From Gammaproteobacteria bacterium (lineage in GTDB: Bacteria > Pseudomonadota > Gammaproteobacteria > Xanthomonadales > Rhodanobacteraceae), in assembly GCA_004295005.1 (NCBI GenBank), contig SHNG01000180.1, forward strand, positions 1 through 61,722: a DNA stretch of 61,722 nucleotides, read 5' to 3'. Every line of letters begins with the position of its first letter. Within the stretch, counting starts at the first letter, position 1. Below, piece by piece: positions 8,929 through 16,766 of the stretch. The translations under genes and the position numbers were made by a program. Below the pieces are notes generated by a model. The model had not been told where the DNA came from, searched no databases, and saw only the letters and a list, made by a program, of their open reading frames with translations.

Positions 8929-9915
8929 ATGTTGATCGGCAAACACCGCATTGATCCACCCGTGATTCTCGCCCCCATGGCCGGAGTCACCGACAAGCCC
9001 TTCCGCCAACTGTGCAAGAAGCTGGGAGCGGGCCTTGCCGTCTCCGAAATGACCACGGCCGACCCGCGCCTGTGGCACACACGCAAGTCGCTGCGCCGAG
9101 GCGACCACGCCGGTGAGCCGGATCCGGTCAGCGTGCAGATCGCAGGCTACGACCCGGTCATGCTCGCCGAGGCAGCACGCTACAACGTCGATAACGGCGC
9201 ACAGATCATCGACATCAACATGGGTTGCCCGGCCAAGAAGGTCTGCAACGTCTACTCCGGCTCCGCACTCCTGCAGAACGAGGAACTGGTGGCACGCATC
9301 TGCGCAGCGGTGGTGCGCGCAGTCGAGGTGCCCGTCACTCTCAAGATCCGCACCGGCTGGAACCGCGACAACCGCAACGGCGTGCGCATTGCACGCATTG
9401 CCGAGGACGCCGGCATTGCCGCACTGGCCGTGCACGGACGCACCCGCGCCGATCTCTATCAGGGTGAGGCGGAATACGAAACCATTGCCGCCATCCGTCA
9501 GGCGATCCGCATTCCCCTGATGGCCAACGGCGACATCGACAGCCCGCAGAAGGCGCGCGAAGTGCTGGACATTACAGGCGCCGATGCGGTGATGATCGGT
9601 CGCGCCGCGCAGGGCCGTCCCTGGATCTTCCGCGAGATCGCACATTATCTTGCAACCGGCGAGCGACTCGCCGAGCCCTCACCCGGCGAGGTGCGCGACA
9701 TCCTGCTCGGTCACCTTGAAGACCTCTACGCGTTCTACGGTGAGCTGCCCGGCGTACGCATCGCCCGCAAGCACCTGGGCTGGTATGCGAAGGATCGCCC
9801 GGAAAATGCCGCTTTCCGTCACGTGGTCAATGCCACCGAGTGTGCTCAGACGCAACTGCGCATGACCCGCGATTATTTCGATGGTCTTGAACAAGCTCAG
9901 CCATTGGCGGCGTGA
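8929..9915 (+). CDS. dusB: tRNA-dihydrouridine synthase B
   Basis: 328 residues. This FMN enzyme reduces uridine to dihydrouridine in the D-loop of tRNA. APMAGVTDKPFRQLC starts the barrel; DINMGCPAKKVCN holds the active-site Cys region; the chain continues with TLKIRTGW, AVHGRTR, MANGDI and GADAVMIGRAAQGRPWIF, all characteristic of DusB. ATG 8929 gives MLIGKHRIDPP, which aligns with the E. coli start; an ATG nine bases earlier is possible. In enterobacteria dusB is followed by fis, but here it is followed by a repeat-filled convergent junction and no fis. Confidence 0.95.
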   Translation: MLIGKHRIDPPVILAPMAGVTDKPFRQLCKKLGAGLAVSEMTTADPRLWHTRKSLRRGDHAGEPDPVSVQIAGYDPVMLAEAARYNVDNGAQIIDINMGCPAKKVCNVYSGSALLQNEELVARICAAVVRAVEVPVTLKIRTGWNRDNRNGVRIARIAEDAGIAALAVHGRTRADLYQGEAEYETIAAIRQAIRIPLMANGDIDSPQKAREVLDITGADAVMIGRAAQGRPWIFREIAHYLATGERLAEPSPGEVRDILLGHLEDLYAFYGELPGVRIARKHLGWYAKDRPENAAFRHVVNATECAQTQLRMTRDYFDGLEQAQPLAA

Positions 9916-9932
9916 GCGTTGCGCGGGGTTTT

Positions 9933-9974
9933 GGACGCGGGATTCGGGACGCGGGATTCGGGACGCGGGACCCG
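9933..9974 (+). repeat. GGGATTC/GGGACGC heptamer array after dusB
   Basis: Alternating GGGATTC and GGGACGC units start about 20 bp after the dusB stop. Four or more GGG tracts separated by four bases make this a textbook G-quadruplex pattern on the strand that carries dusB mRNA. Confidence 0.85.
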
Positions 9975-9993
9975 GAGCGCGAAATTTTTTTCA

Positions 9994-10118
9994 CCTCTCC
10001 CGCTGGCGGGAGAGGTCGCGCCCAAGGCGCGGGTGAGGGTGGAACCTGGGCTTGCTCGAAGCTTTGCCCTTGCGTGATGCACCACCCTCACCCTGCCCTC
10101 TCCCGCCAGCGGGAGAGG
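9994..10118. repeat. REP-like inverted-repeat unit A
   Basis: The unit is bounded by CCTCTCCCGCTGGCGGGAGAGG at the left and CCTCTCCCGCCAGCGGGAGAGG at the right, each itself a palindrome, with GCGGGTGAGGGTGG and its complement CCACCCTCACCC inside. It is almost identical to unit B at 10194-10320, placed 200 bp further on. This is typical of paired REP/BIME elements. Confidence 0.85.
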
Positions 10119-10193
10119 GAGAGTTCATGGTCGCGGTAAAAAAAGGCGGAAATCGGGAAGGGGGAATCGGGAATCGAGAATAGGTGCTTTTCA

Positions 10194-10320
10194 CCTCTCC
10201 CGCTGGCGGGAGAGGTCGCGCCCAAGGCGCGGGTGAGGGTGGAACCTGGGCTTGCTCGAAGCTTTGCACTTGCGTGATGCACCACCCTCACCCCGGCCCT
10301 CTCCCGCCAGCGGGAGAGGG
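10194..10320. repeat. REP-like inverted-repeat unit B
   Basis: A near-identical copy of unit A at a 200-bp offset. The two differ by single bases, for example GCTTTGCCCTTGCG against GCTTTGCACTTGCG. The spacer before it holds short G-rich heptamer remnants (GGGAAGGGGGAATCGGGAATC). Confidence 0.85.
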
Positions 10321-10330
10321 TGAAAAGAAG

Positions 10331-10534
10331 ATCCCTATTCCCTATTCCCTATCCCCTATCCCCTATTCCCGAATCCCCCGTCCCCCGTCCCGCGCCCCGC
10401 GTCCCGCGTCCCGAATCCCGCGTCCCGAATCCCGCGTCCCGAATTCCGAATCCCGAATCCCGAATCCCGAATCCCGAATCCCGCGTCCCGCGCCCCGCGC
10501 CCCGCGCCCCGCGTCCCGCGTCCCGCGCCCCGCT
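10331..10534 (-). repeat. long heptamer array ending at the esterase stop codon
   Basis: About 29 heptamer-like units, read on the complement as GGGATTC, GGGACGC, GGGGCGC and GGGATAG variants. The array ends within five bases of the stop codon of the esterase gene, which is on the minus strand. The G-rich strand is therefore the sense strand of that gene, mirroring the array after dusB. Frames open across it encode only Pro/Arg/Ser repeats and are not genes. Confidence 0.9.
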
Positions 10535-10537
10535 ACA

Positions 10538-11467
10538 TCAAGGCAACGCCTGAAACGGACACAGGCGATGCCACATGAGATCCAGGTGCGCTGCCGTGTA
10601 GTTGTGCCCACCGACAAACGGACTGAACCAGAAATCATCTCCCAGCACCCAGCCATTGGCGATGAATGCATCGCGGTCCTGCTGGGCGTACGAGACCAGC
10701 GGGTCGCTGTTGCCGATGTGGATATCCAGCGGAATATGGCGCGAGGCGGTACCGAGCAACGCGCTGCACGCACTCGGGCTGGAACAGGCCAAGCCCTGCA
10801 AAATCCCTGCACTGACGGCATAGGCAGCGAAGTCGTCAATGGAAATCGGAGCACCGAAATCGTTGTACATGATGTCGTGCAGCACATGGCCACCGGCGGA
10901 ATATCCCCAACCGACGCGACGCGAGCGATCGATGTTGTAGGCCGCTTCCGCGTCGGCCATGGCGGCCGAAAACAGGTTGTAGTCACTGGGATTGGGTGGC
11001 GGAACGATCCAGCTTCCCGTGCTTTCGGTACCTATCGGCGCGATCACGATGAACCCTTCGGCATCGGCAATGCCGGCCCAGGTATTGCGCGCGCGCAGCG
11101 CTTCGCTGTTGGCCAGCGCCGGGCTGCCGGCCTGGCCATGCAACGCCAATACCAGCGGCATCGGTCGCGAAGGCGAGTAAGAGGGCGGCACATGGAGATA
11201 GACGGTGTGTGATCCGTAGCCTGGCACGTTCACCGTGCGCGAGATGTCGCCGATGGCACCACCCGATCCATTGGAGGGCAGGCTCACCCGCGCCGTGGCG
11301 GGCTGGAATCCGTCAATGAAGATGGCATCGGGAACCTCGCACACCCAAGCGGGGAGTTGGCCGGTCGTGGTCGCCTTTGCCGTGCCATGGCACATGACAA
11401 GCAACACCAGCGCGACAACGAGTTGCAGAACCGGAGACTGCATTCTGGCACCTGCGCTGAAGTTCAT
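10538..11467 (-). CDS. secreted alpha/beta-hydrolase, PHB-depolymerase/feruloyl-esterase type
   Basis: About 309 residues. The start is uncertain between three close ATGs (11476, 11467, 11443); 11467 gives a signal peptide with a basic residue ahead of the hydrophobic core LQLVVALVLLVMCHGTAKA. The fold signs are LALHGQAGSP (oxyanion region), the nucleophile elbow GWGYSAGGH (G-x-S-x-G), an Asp in HIGNSDPLVSY and a His in GGHNYTAAH, as in LpqC/poly(3-hydroxybutyrate)-depolymerase-like esterases. The substrate is unknown. Just after the signal peptide it carries CEVPDAIFIDGFQ, an unusual N-terminal placement of the IFxxGF motif that ends other secreted proteins here. Confidence 0.78.
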   Translation of the reverse strand: MNFSAGARMQSPVLQLVVALVLLVMCHGTAKATTTGQLPAWVCEVPDAIFIDGFQPATARVSLPSNGSGGAIGDISRTVNVPGYGSHTVYLHVPPSYSPSRPMPLVLALHGQAGSPALANSEALRARNTWAGIADAEGFIVIAPIGTESTGSWIVPPPNPSDYNLFSAAMADAEAAYNIDRSRRVGWGYSAGGHVLHDIMYNDFGAPISIDDFAAYAVSAGILQGLACSSPSACSALLGTASRHIPLDIHIGNSDPLVSYAQQDRDAFIANGWVLGDDFWFSPFVGGHNYTAAHLDLMWHRLCPFQALP

Positions 11468-11613
11468 GCCCTGCATCCTGATCGGGAGGAAACCGGCTGC
11501 GCCGGGAGTCACCGTCGCAAGCCTTACCACGATACGCCACCTGCGACGCTCAGCGAGGATCAGGTTCACGGCCGGGACGAGACTTCGATCACGATCTTGG
11601 CCTCGGAAAAAGC

Positions 11614-11965
11614 GTCGGCTTGAAACCCGACCAGCGACAGCGCCGAGACGGCGCACGCAGGACTATTTGCACAATCGCGATTCGGACCGGTGTAGGTCGG
11701 GCTTCAGCCCGACACGCCGCCTCCCGCTCCTGTAGGTCGGACTTCAGTCCGACACGCCGCCTGCACCTTGCCAGAAACGTCGGGTTGAAACTCGACCAAC
11801 GACAACGCCGAGACGGCGCACGCATGCCTATTTACACAATCACGATTCGGACCGGTGTAGGTCGGACTTCAGCCCGACACGCCGCCTCCCGCTCCTGTAT
11901 GTCGGGCTTCAGCCCGACACGCAAACCCCATCGAGCCAAATGGGTCGGGTTGAAACCCGACCTAC
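11614..11965. repeat. REP array with a 165-bp period
   Basis: Palindromes of the GTCGGGCTTCAGCCCGAC type recur (near 11693, 11734, 11858, 11899 and 11943). They sit in two direct copies of a ~165-bp unit starting at 11614 and 11779, each opening with GTCGG-TTGAAACYCGACC and containing GCCGAGACGGCGCACGCA. A third unit starts at 11943 and is cut short. The array lies between the promoter side of the esterase gene and the 3' end of trpS. The palindrome next to trpS, followed by T-rich sequence on the minus strand, could also end its transcript. Confidence 0.9.
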
Positions 11966-12015
11966 AAGAATTACGACAGTGAATTGCGAAAAAGCACGGG
12001 GTTGAAGCGCGTGGC

Positions 12016-13395
12016 TCAACTGCCCGAGGACTTCGCCGCACGCTTCTCTGCTTCGATGGCGGCAAGCATGGCCAATGCCGGGCGGATGTCCTCTGTTGCA
12101 CCCTGCACGGTCACCTGGCCCTGAAGGGTCCAGTCGGTGGCGCTGCCCGTATCCGGGCGGCTGGCCAAATCCATCAGCGCGGCAATGGCCTTGCCCGAAT
12201 CCTCGGGTTGCTCGTATCCGCTGCTTTGCAGCAGCACGGCGCCATCTGCGGATTCCAGCTTGAAATAGAAACGTGAATCCTTCTCGCGATAGCGCTTCCA
12301 CTGGGGAGCGGCAGCGACAGTCTTTGATTTCGGCGCGTTTCCTTTTGCCGCGATGACACGCGATGAAAGACCCACCGACTCCCGCAAGGCAGCCAGAAAC
12401 GGCGCGCTGCGCTCGCGTGCCTTGCGCGCACCGGCCTCAAGGCGATCCTCGATCTCGTCCGGCCGTGCCATCAGTGCGTCGTAACGCTCACGCGGTTCGG
12501 CCAGCTCCGCATCGATGCGCTCGAACAGGCGTTGCTTGGCTTCACCCCAGCCGATGCCATTGGCAAAGGCTTCGCGCATGGCGGCGGATTCATCAGCGTT
12601 CGCAAACGCCTGGTAGATGGCAAAGAGGTTGGAGCCTTCGGTGTCCTTGGGCTCACCCGGCGCACGCGAATCGGTAACGATGCCGAGCAGCGCCTTCTTC
12701 AGTTGCGGTGCCGGCAGCCACAAGGGAATGGTGTTGTCGTAGCTCTTGGACATCTTGCGTCCATCCAGCCCCGGCAAGGTCGCCACGTTCTCCTCGATCA
12801 CCACCTCGGGCAATACGAACGGATCACTGGCGCTTTTCGTCACGCGACGAAAGGCATCGCCATACAGATGATTGAAGCGCTGGCCGATGTCGCGCGCCAT
12901 CTCGATGTGCTGGATCTGATCCCTGCCCACCGGCACGCGGTGTGCGTTGAACACCAGGATGTCGGCGGCCATCAGCACCGGATACATGAAAAGGCCAGCC
13001 GTGATCCCGGCATCGGCATCCTCGTTCTCGGCGACATTGCGATCGACGGCCGCCTTGTAGGCATGCGCGCGGTTGAGCAGGCCCTTGGCGGTGACACAGG
13101 TCAACAGCCAGGTCAGCTCGGGAATCTCGGGAATGTCCGACTGCCGATAGAAGAACGCACGCTCGGTATCCAGACCCAGGGCCAGCCAGGTTGCCGCGAT
13201 TTCCAGGCGCGAACGGGCCACCCGCGCCGGGTCTTCGCATTTGACCAGGGCGTGATAGTCGGCCAGGAAATAGAACGACTCCACGTCATCGCGCCGACTT
13301 TCGGCGATTGCCGGCCGGATGGCTCCGACATAGTTGCCCAGATGCGGAGTGCCGCTGGTGGTGATGCCGGTCAGGGTGCGGATTTTGGCGGCCAT
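12016..13395 (-). CDS. trpS: tryptophanyl-tRNA synthetase
   Basis: 459 residues. It charges tRNA-Trp. The class I signatures are present: TSGTPHLGNYVGA at the N-terminus (HIGH equivalent) and GRKMSKSYDN around residue 215. The E. coli enzyme has 334 residues; the extra ~115 C-terminal residues begin after about residue 345, with WKRYREKDSRFYFKLESA and LLQSSGYEQPEDSGKAI. This resembles the small YegP/DUF1508-like fold and is typical of the longer TrpS of Xanthomonadales. It diverges from the secreted-protein gene at 13531. Confidence 0.95.
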   Translation of the reverse strand: MAAKIRTLTGITTSGTPHLGNYVGAIRPAIAESRRDDVESFYFLADYHALVKCEDPARVARSRLEIAATWLALGLDTERAFFYRQSDIPEIPELTWLLTCVTAKGLLNRAHAYKAAVDRNVAENEDADAGITAGLFMYPVLMAADILVFNAHRVPVGRDQIQHIEMARDIGQRFNHLYGDAFRRVTKSASDPFVLPEVVIEENVATLPGLDGRKMSKSYDNTIPLWLPAPQLKKALLGIVTDSRAPGEPKDTEGSNLFAIYQAFANADESAAMREAFANGIGWGEAKQRLFERIDAELAEPRERYDALMARPDEIEDRLEAGARKARERSAPFLAALRESVGLSSRVIAAKGNAPKSKTVAAAPQWKRYREKDSRFYFKLESADGAVLLQSSGYEQPEDSGKAIAALMDLASRPDTGSATDWTLQGQVTVQGATEDIRPALAMLAAIEAEKRAAKSSGS

Positions 13396-13530
13396 GGAAA
13401 AGTTGGAGCGACGAAAACGCCTAGTCTAACGAATCCGGCCCTGCCAGCCGCAGCTCGCCATGCGGCGACCAAACCCCGAACCGGTATCGGCTGCGTTGAA
13501 TCCACTGCGCAACCAAACCGGAGGTGTTCA

Positions 13531-14391
13531 ATGCGTGCCCTGCTTTGCTCTGCCCTGCTGGCTCTTGCCCTTTCCCTCCCGGCTCACGCCGGAAATTTGC
13601 TGGATATGGCCGTGGTCGACCGCGATACCGGCGAAACCCTCACCTCTTACATGCAGGACGGCAGGCTGTATGTCGCCGGAGCACCCGGCCACCGCTATGC
13701 CGTGCGCCTGACCAACCGCACCGGCGCACGGGTGCTGGCCGTGCTGTCCGTGGATGGTGTCAACGCGGTCAGCGGTGAAACCGCAGGCACCCAGCAAAGC
13801 GGTTATGTGCTGGATGCCTGGGAGTCGACCGAGATCAACGGCTGGCGCAAGAATCTGGATGAAGTCGCCCAGTTCAATTTCACTTCGCTGCCGAACAGCT
13901 ACGCGGCACGCACCGGACGTCCGGACAATGTCGGCGTGATCGGCGTCGCCGTATTCACCGAGCGCACCTGGCGTCGTCCGCAACCGCCGCAGGTCATCAA
14001 CCCTGCGCCACGCCCGTGGGCCAAGCAGGAGCAAGGCGCAGCGGACAGCATGGCACGCGAAGCCGCACCCGCAGCACCCGCCGAATCACCAGCGCTAGCG
14101 TCCGCGCCTCCACCCGCGCCCTCTGCCGACGCCCTGGAAAGCGAGTCAAGCCGCAGCAAGTCGATGGCACAGCGTCTGGGCACGGGTCACGGCGATCGCG
14201 AGTGGTCGCAAGTCGGCACCACGCAGTTCCAGCGCGCCAGTTCCCGCCCGGCCGAGTCGCTGGCGATCTGGTACGACAGCTATCGCAATCTGGTGGCGCG
14301 CGGCATCATCGTGCGTACACCGATTGCTCGCTACCAGCCCGATCCATTTCCGAACAGATTTGTGTCTGACCCACCGCCGCGCTATCGCTGA
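13531..14391 (+). CDS. secreted protein of unknown function with Ala/Pro-rich linker
   Basis: 286 residues. GGAGG eight bases before ATG 13531 fixes the start, giving the signal peptide MRALLCSALLALALSLPAHA. The first mature half (to about residue 165) has VVDRDTGETLTSYMQDGRLYVAG and VLSVDGVNAVSGETA, which suggest a beta-rich domain. A disordered Ala/Pro/Glu/Ser-rich linker follows (about 170-215), then a short C-terminal region with SLAIWYDSYRNLVARGI. I know no function. It is monocistronic, with a good intrinsic terminator right after the stop. Confidence 0.75.
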   Translation: MRALLCSALLALALSLPAHAGNLLDMAVVDRDTGETLTSYMQDGRLYVAGAPGHRYAVRLTNRTGARVLAVLSVDGVNAVSGETAGTQQSGYVLDAWESTEINGWRKNLDEVAQFNFTSLPNSYAARTGRPDNVGVIGVAVFTERTWRRPQPPQVINPAPRPWAKQEQGAADSMAREAAPAAPAESPALASAPPPAPSADALESESSRSKSMAQRLGTGHGDREWSQVGTTQFQRASSRPAESLAIWYDSYRNLVARGIIVRTPIARYQPDPFPNRFVSDPPPRYR

Positions 14392-14414
14392 TCGGGTTTG
14401 ACCCTTGCGCAATC

Positions 14415-14444
14415 CAGGGCCTTGATCCGTCAAGGCCCTTTTTC
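14415..14444 (+). terminator. intrinsic terminator after the secreted protein gene
   Basis: A ten-base-pair stem AGGGCCTTGA-TCCG-TCAAGGCCCT is followed directly by TTTTTCTT, starting about 24 bp after the stop codon at 14391. Confidence 0.9.
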
Positions 14445-14601
14445 TTGTTGCAGCCTGCCAAAGGCACGGACCGGCTGCGAACGGCCAGCCTATCCCCCTG
14501 CAGACCCATGCGCCAACTGCTCGACCATGCGACCATCGGCGGCTTGCGTTTCCAACCCACGCGAAGCGCGATCGTTACGGGGAACTCCAGAGGATAGTTG
14601 C

Positions 14602-16584
14602 ATGAACGATTTCCAGTCGCGTATCTGCGCGCGTCTTGGCGCGACATTCGCAGTATTGATTTGCGGGCTGGTGCCCGTCATCGCCATTGCCGCCCAGTCC
14701 GGCTATTGGCAAGACGCGCCAGGCCGTGCCTTGACCGGCGTCAGCCAGATTCCCGATCACTATCGCTCTTTGGATCTTGATCTCACTGCCCTGCGCAATG
14801 ACCTGCAAGGCGGCATCGGCAAGAGCCTGTCGCTGCCCATGCCGAACGGCGGGTTTGCCGAGTTCGTGTTGTCGGATTCGGGCGTGATGCCTGCGGAACT
14901 GGCTGCCCGCTACCCGCAGATCCGCAGTTACGTGGCCAGCGATGCCATCGGTCGCCACGCCCGCATCGACATCTCGCCGCTGGGCCTCAATGCCATGGTG
15001 TTCGAAGATTCGAGCACTTGGCTGGTGCGTCCGGTCCATTTTGGTGAAGGCCGCGAGTATGTGAGCTTCAGCCGCGAAGACGTGGCCTCGCACGCGCCCG
15101 CGCTGGTTTGTGGGACCTCGACCAGCCTGGACCCGGTCATTCCCAGGCCCCATGCACCGGCAACCACCACCGGCACCATCAAGCGCAACTACCGGGCCGC
15201 GTTTGCCGCCAACCACAACTACGTGGCGGCGATTTCCGGAGCCAATCCTCCCACGGTGGCGCTTGGCCTCGCGGCGGTGGTCGCTGCGGTGAACCGGGTC
15301 AACGAGGTCTACGAGAACGATCTTTCGATCCACATGAGCCTGGTGCCGAACAATGACCTCATCATCTATCCGGACGCGCTGACCGATCCCTATTCCAACG
15401 GTGGTGGCGCACTCAACCAGAACACGCCCAATCTCAATGCGGTGATCGGCAGCGCCAACTACGACATCGGCCATGTGTTCACCACCGGCAGCGGCGGCGT
15501 GGCTGGCCTGGGCGTTGTGTGCGGCAGCGGCAAGGGACGTGGCACGACCGGTTTGAGCAATCCGGCCGAGCTGGTCAGTGACACCTTCTACATCGATTTC
15601 GTCGCCCACGAAGTGGGCCACCAATTTGGTGGCAACCACACCTTCAACAACAGTTGCGGCGGCAATCGTGAGCCGTCGGCCGCGTATGAGCCGGGCAGCG
15701 GCTCGACCATCATGGGCTATGCCGGAGTGTGTTCGCCGAACCTGCAACCGCATTCGGATCCCTATTTCCACGCCAAGAGCCTGGATGAAATCGACCAGTT
15801 CACCGACGGATCCGGTGGTTCCTGCGCAGCCACGGAGACCAACAATGACGCCCCGCTAGTGGCCCCGCTCACGGGCGGCTTCACGATTCCGGCTTCGACG
15901 CCTTTCGTCCTGAGTGGCCTTGCTTCAAGTACCGCCGTGGGCGCGCAGCTGCGCTACGGCTGGGAGCAGTACAACCTGGGCGCACAGACGGTCAACATCA
16001 ACGTCGATCCGGGCAACGGCCCGATCATCCGTTCGTTCAACCCGACTTCCACCGGCATCCGCACCGTGCCCAATCTCAACAATCTGCTGAACGGTGGCAG
16101 CACCATTGGCGAGATCCTGCCGACCACCACGCGCGCGCTCAATTTCCGTCTGACCGTTTTCGACAACGTCGTCGGTGGCGGCACATCCGCAAGCCAGGAC
16201 ATTGCCTTGCAGGTGAGTTCGGCTGCCGGTCCCTTCGCGGTGACTGCACCCGCGACGGGTGCCACCTGGGATGCCTCGATCAATGCAACCCAAACCGTGA
16301 ATTGGAACGTTGCCGGCACCGATCTCGCGCCCGTCTCCTGTCCCAATGTCGATATCGACATCTACACCGGCGGTGGATTCGGCAGCAGCACCGCCGTGCT
16401 GGCCGTGGGTGTCCCCAACAACGGCAGCGCCGTGGTCAACGTGCCCAACATGCAATCGACGACCGCGCGCGTGCGCGTGCGCTGCTCGAACAATATCTTT
16501 TTTGCACTCAATCCGGGCAATTTCACCATCGTCGGACCCGATTTGATATTTGCCGACGGTTTCGAGACACCCGACCCGCCCTGA
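14602..16584 (+). CDS. secreted zinc metallopeptidase, reprolysin (M12B)-like
   Basis: 660 residues. AGAGGA upstream of ATG 14602 sets the start, and a signal peptide ends near IAIAAQS. The order is: prodomain-like region to about residue 190; catalytic domain with the zinc site HEVGHQFGGNH (HExxHxxGxxH, about residues 335-345) and a Met-turn in STIMGYAG; then a beta-sandwich tail with VTAPATGATWDASINATQTV and WNVAGTD. It ends in PDLIFADGFETPDPP, the C-terminal motif shared with other secreted proteins here. The next gene encodes a second, shorter enzyme of the same class, so the two are probably old tandem paralogues. Secretion through the type II system is an inference. Confidence 0.88.
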   Translation: MNDFQSRICARLGATFAVLICGLVPVIAIAAQSGYWQDAPGRALTGVSQIPDHYRSLDLDLTALRNDLQGGIGKSLSLPMPNGGFAEFVLSDSGVMPAELAARYPQIRSYVASDAIGRHARIDISPLGLNAMVFEDSSTWLVRPVHFGEGREYVSFSREDVASHAPALVCGTSTSLDPVIPRPHAPATTTGTIKRNYRAAFAANHNYVAAISGANPPTVALGLAAVVAAVNRVNEVYENDLSIHMSLVPNNDLIIYPDALTDPYSNGGGALNQNTPNLNAVIGSANYDIGHVFTTGSGGVAGLGVVCGSGKGRGTTGLSNPAELVSDTFYIDFVAHEVGHQFGGNHTFNNSCGGNREPSAAYEPGSGSTIMGYAGVCSPNLQPHSDPYFHAKSLDEIDQFTDGSGGSCAATETNNDAPLVAPLTGGFTIPASTPFVLSGLASSTAVGAQLRYGWEQYNLGAQTVNINVDPGNGPIIRSFNPTSTGIRTVPNLNNLLNGGSTIGEILPTTTRALNFRLTVFDNVVGGGTSASQDIALQVSSAAGPFAVTAPATGATWDASINATQTVNWNVAGTDLAPVSCPNVDIDIYTGGGFGSSTAVLAVGVPNNGSAVVNVPNMQSTTARVRVRCSNNIFFALNPGNFTIVGPDLIFADGFETPDPP

Positions 16585-16592
16585 TCCGCATC

Positions 16593-16619
16593 GACCGCGC
16601 ATGGCCGACATGCGCGGTC
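16593..16619 (+). terminator. perfect hairpin between the two metallopeptidase genes
   Basis: GACCGCGCATG-GCCGA-CATGCGCGGTC forms a perfect 11-bp stem starting 9 bp after the first metallopeptidase stop. There is no T-run, so it may be a Rho-type or processing hairpin rather than an intrinsic terminator. Confidence 0.5.
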
Positions 16620-16766
16620 GCGGGCCTTGCGCCTGCGAGCGTCTGGTCGTTGCGCCTGGGCGGTGCGCAGGCGCACACTTGTTCTGCCGTTTCGTGCGCT
16701 GGGCCGCTGATGCCCTAGAGCAATCACGGGATCATGTGCGCGAAACCTTGAACGAGGACGCCGCTC

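Noticed and set aside
10331-10534. CRISPR-like array
   Set aside because: Units are 7 bp without unique spacers, and no cas genes are nearby; it is a simple tandem array.
10184-10560. Reading frames coding for Pro/Arg/Ser repeats across the heptamer array
   Set aside because: The repeats are seven-base DNA units, and similar frames appear in several phases. There is no start signal and no conserved protein content.
12532-13530. Possible long N-terminal extension of the secreted protein gene at 13531, running antisense through trpS
   Set aside because: The frame is merely open opposite trpS. A strong ribosome site and signal peptide place the start at 13531.
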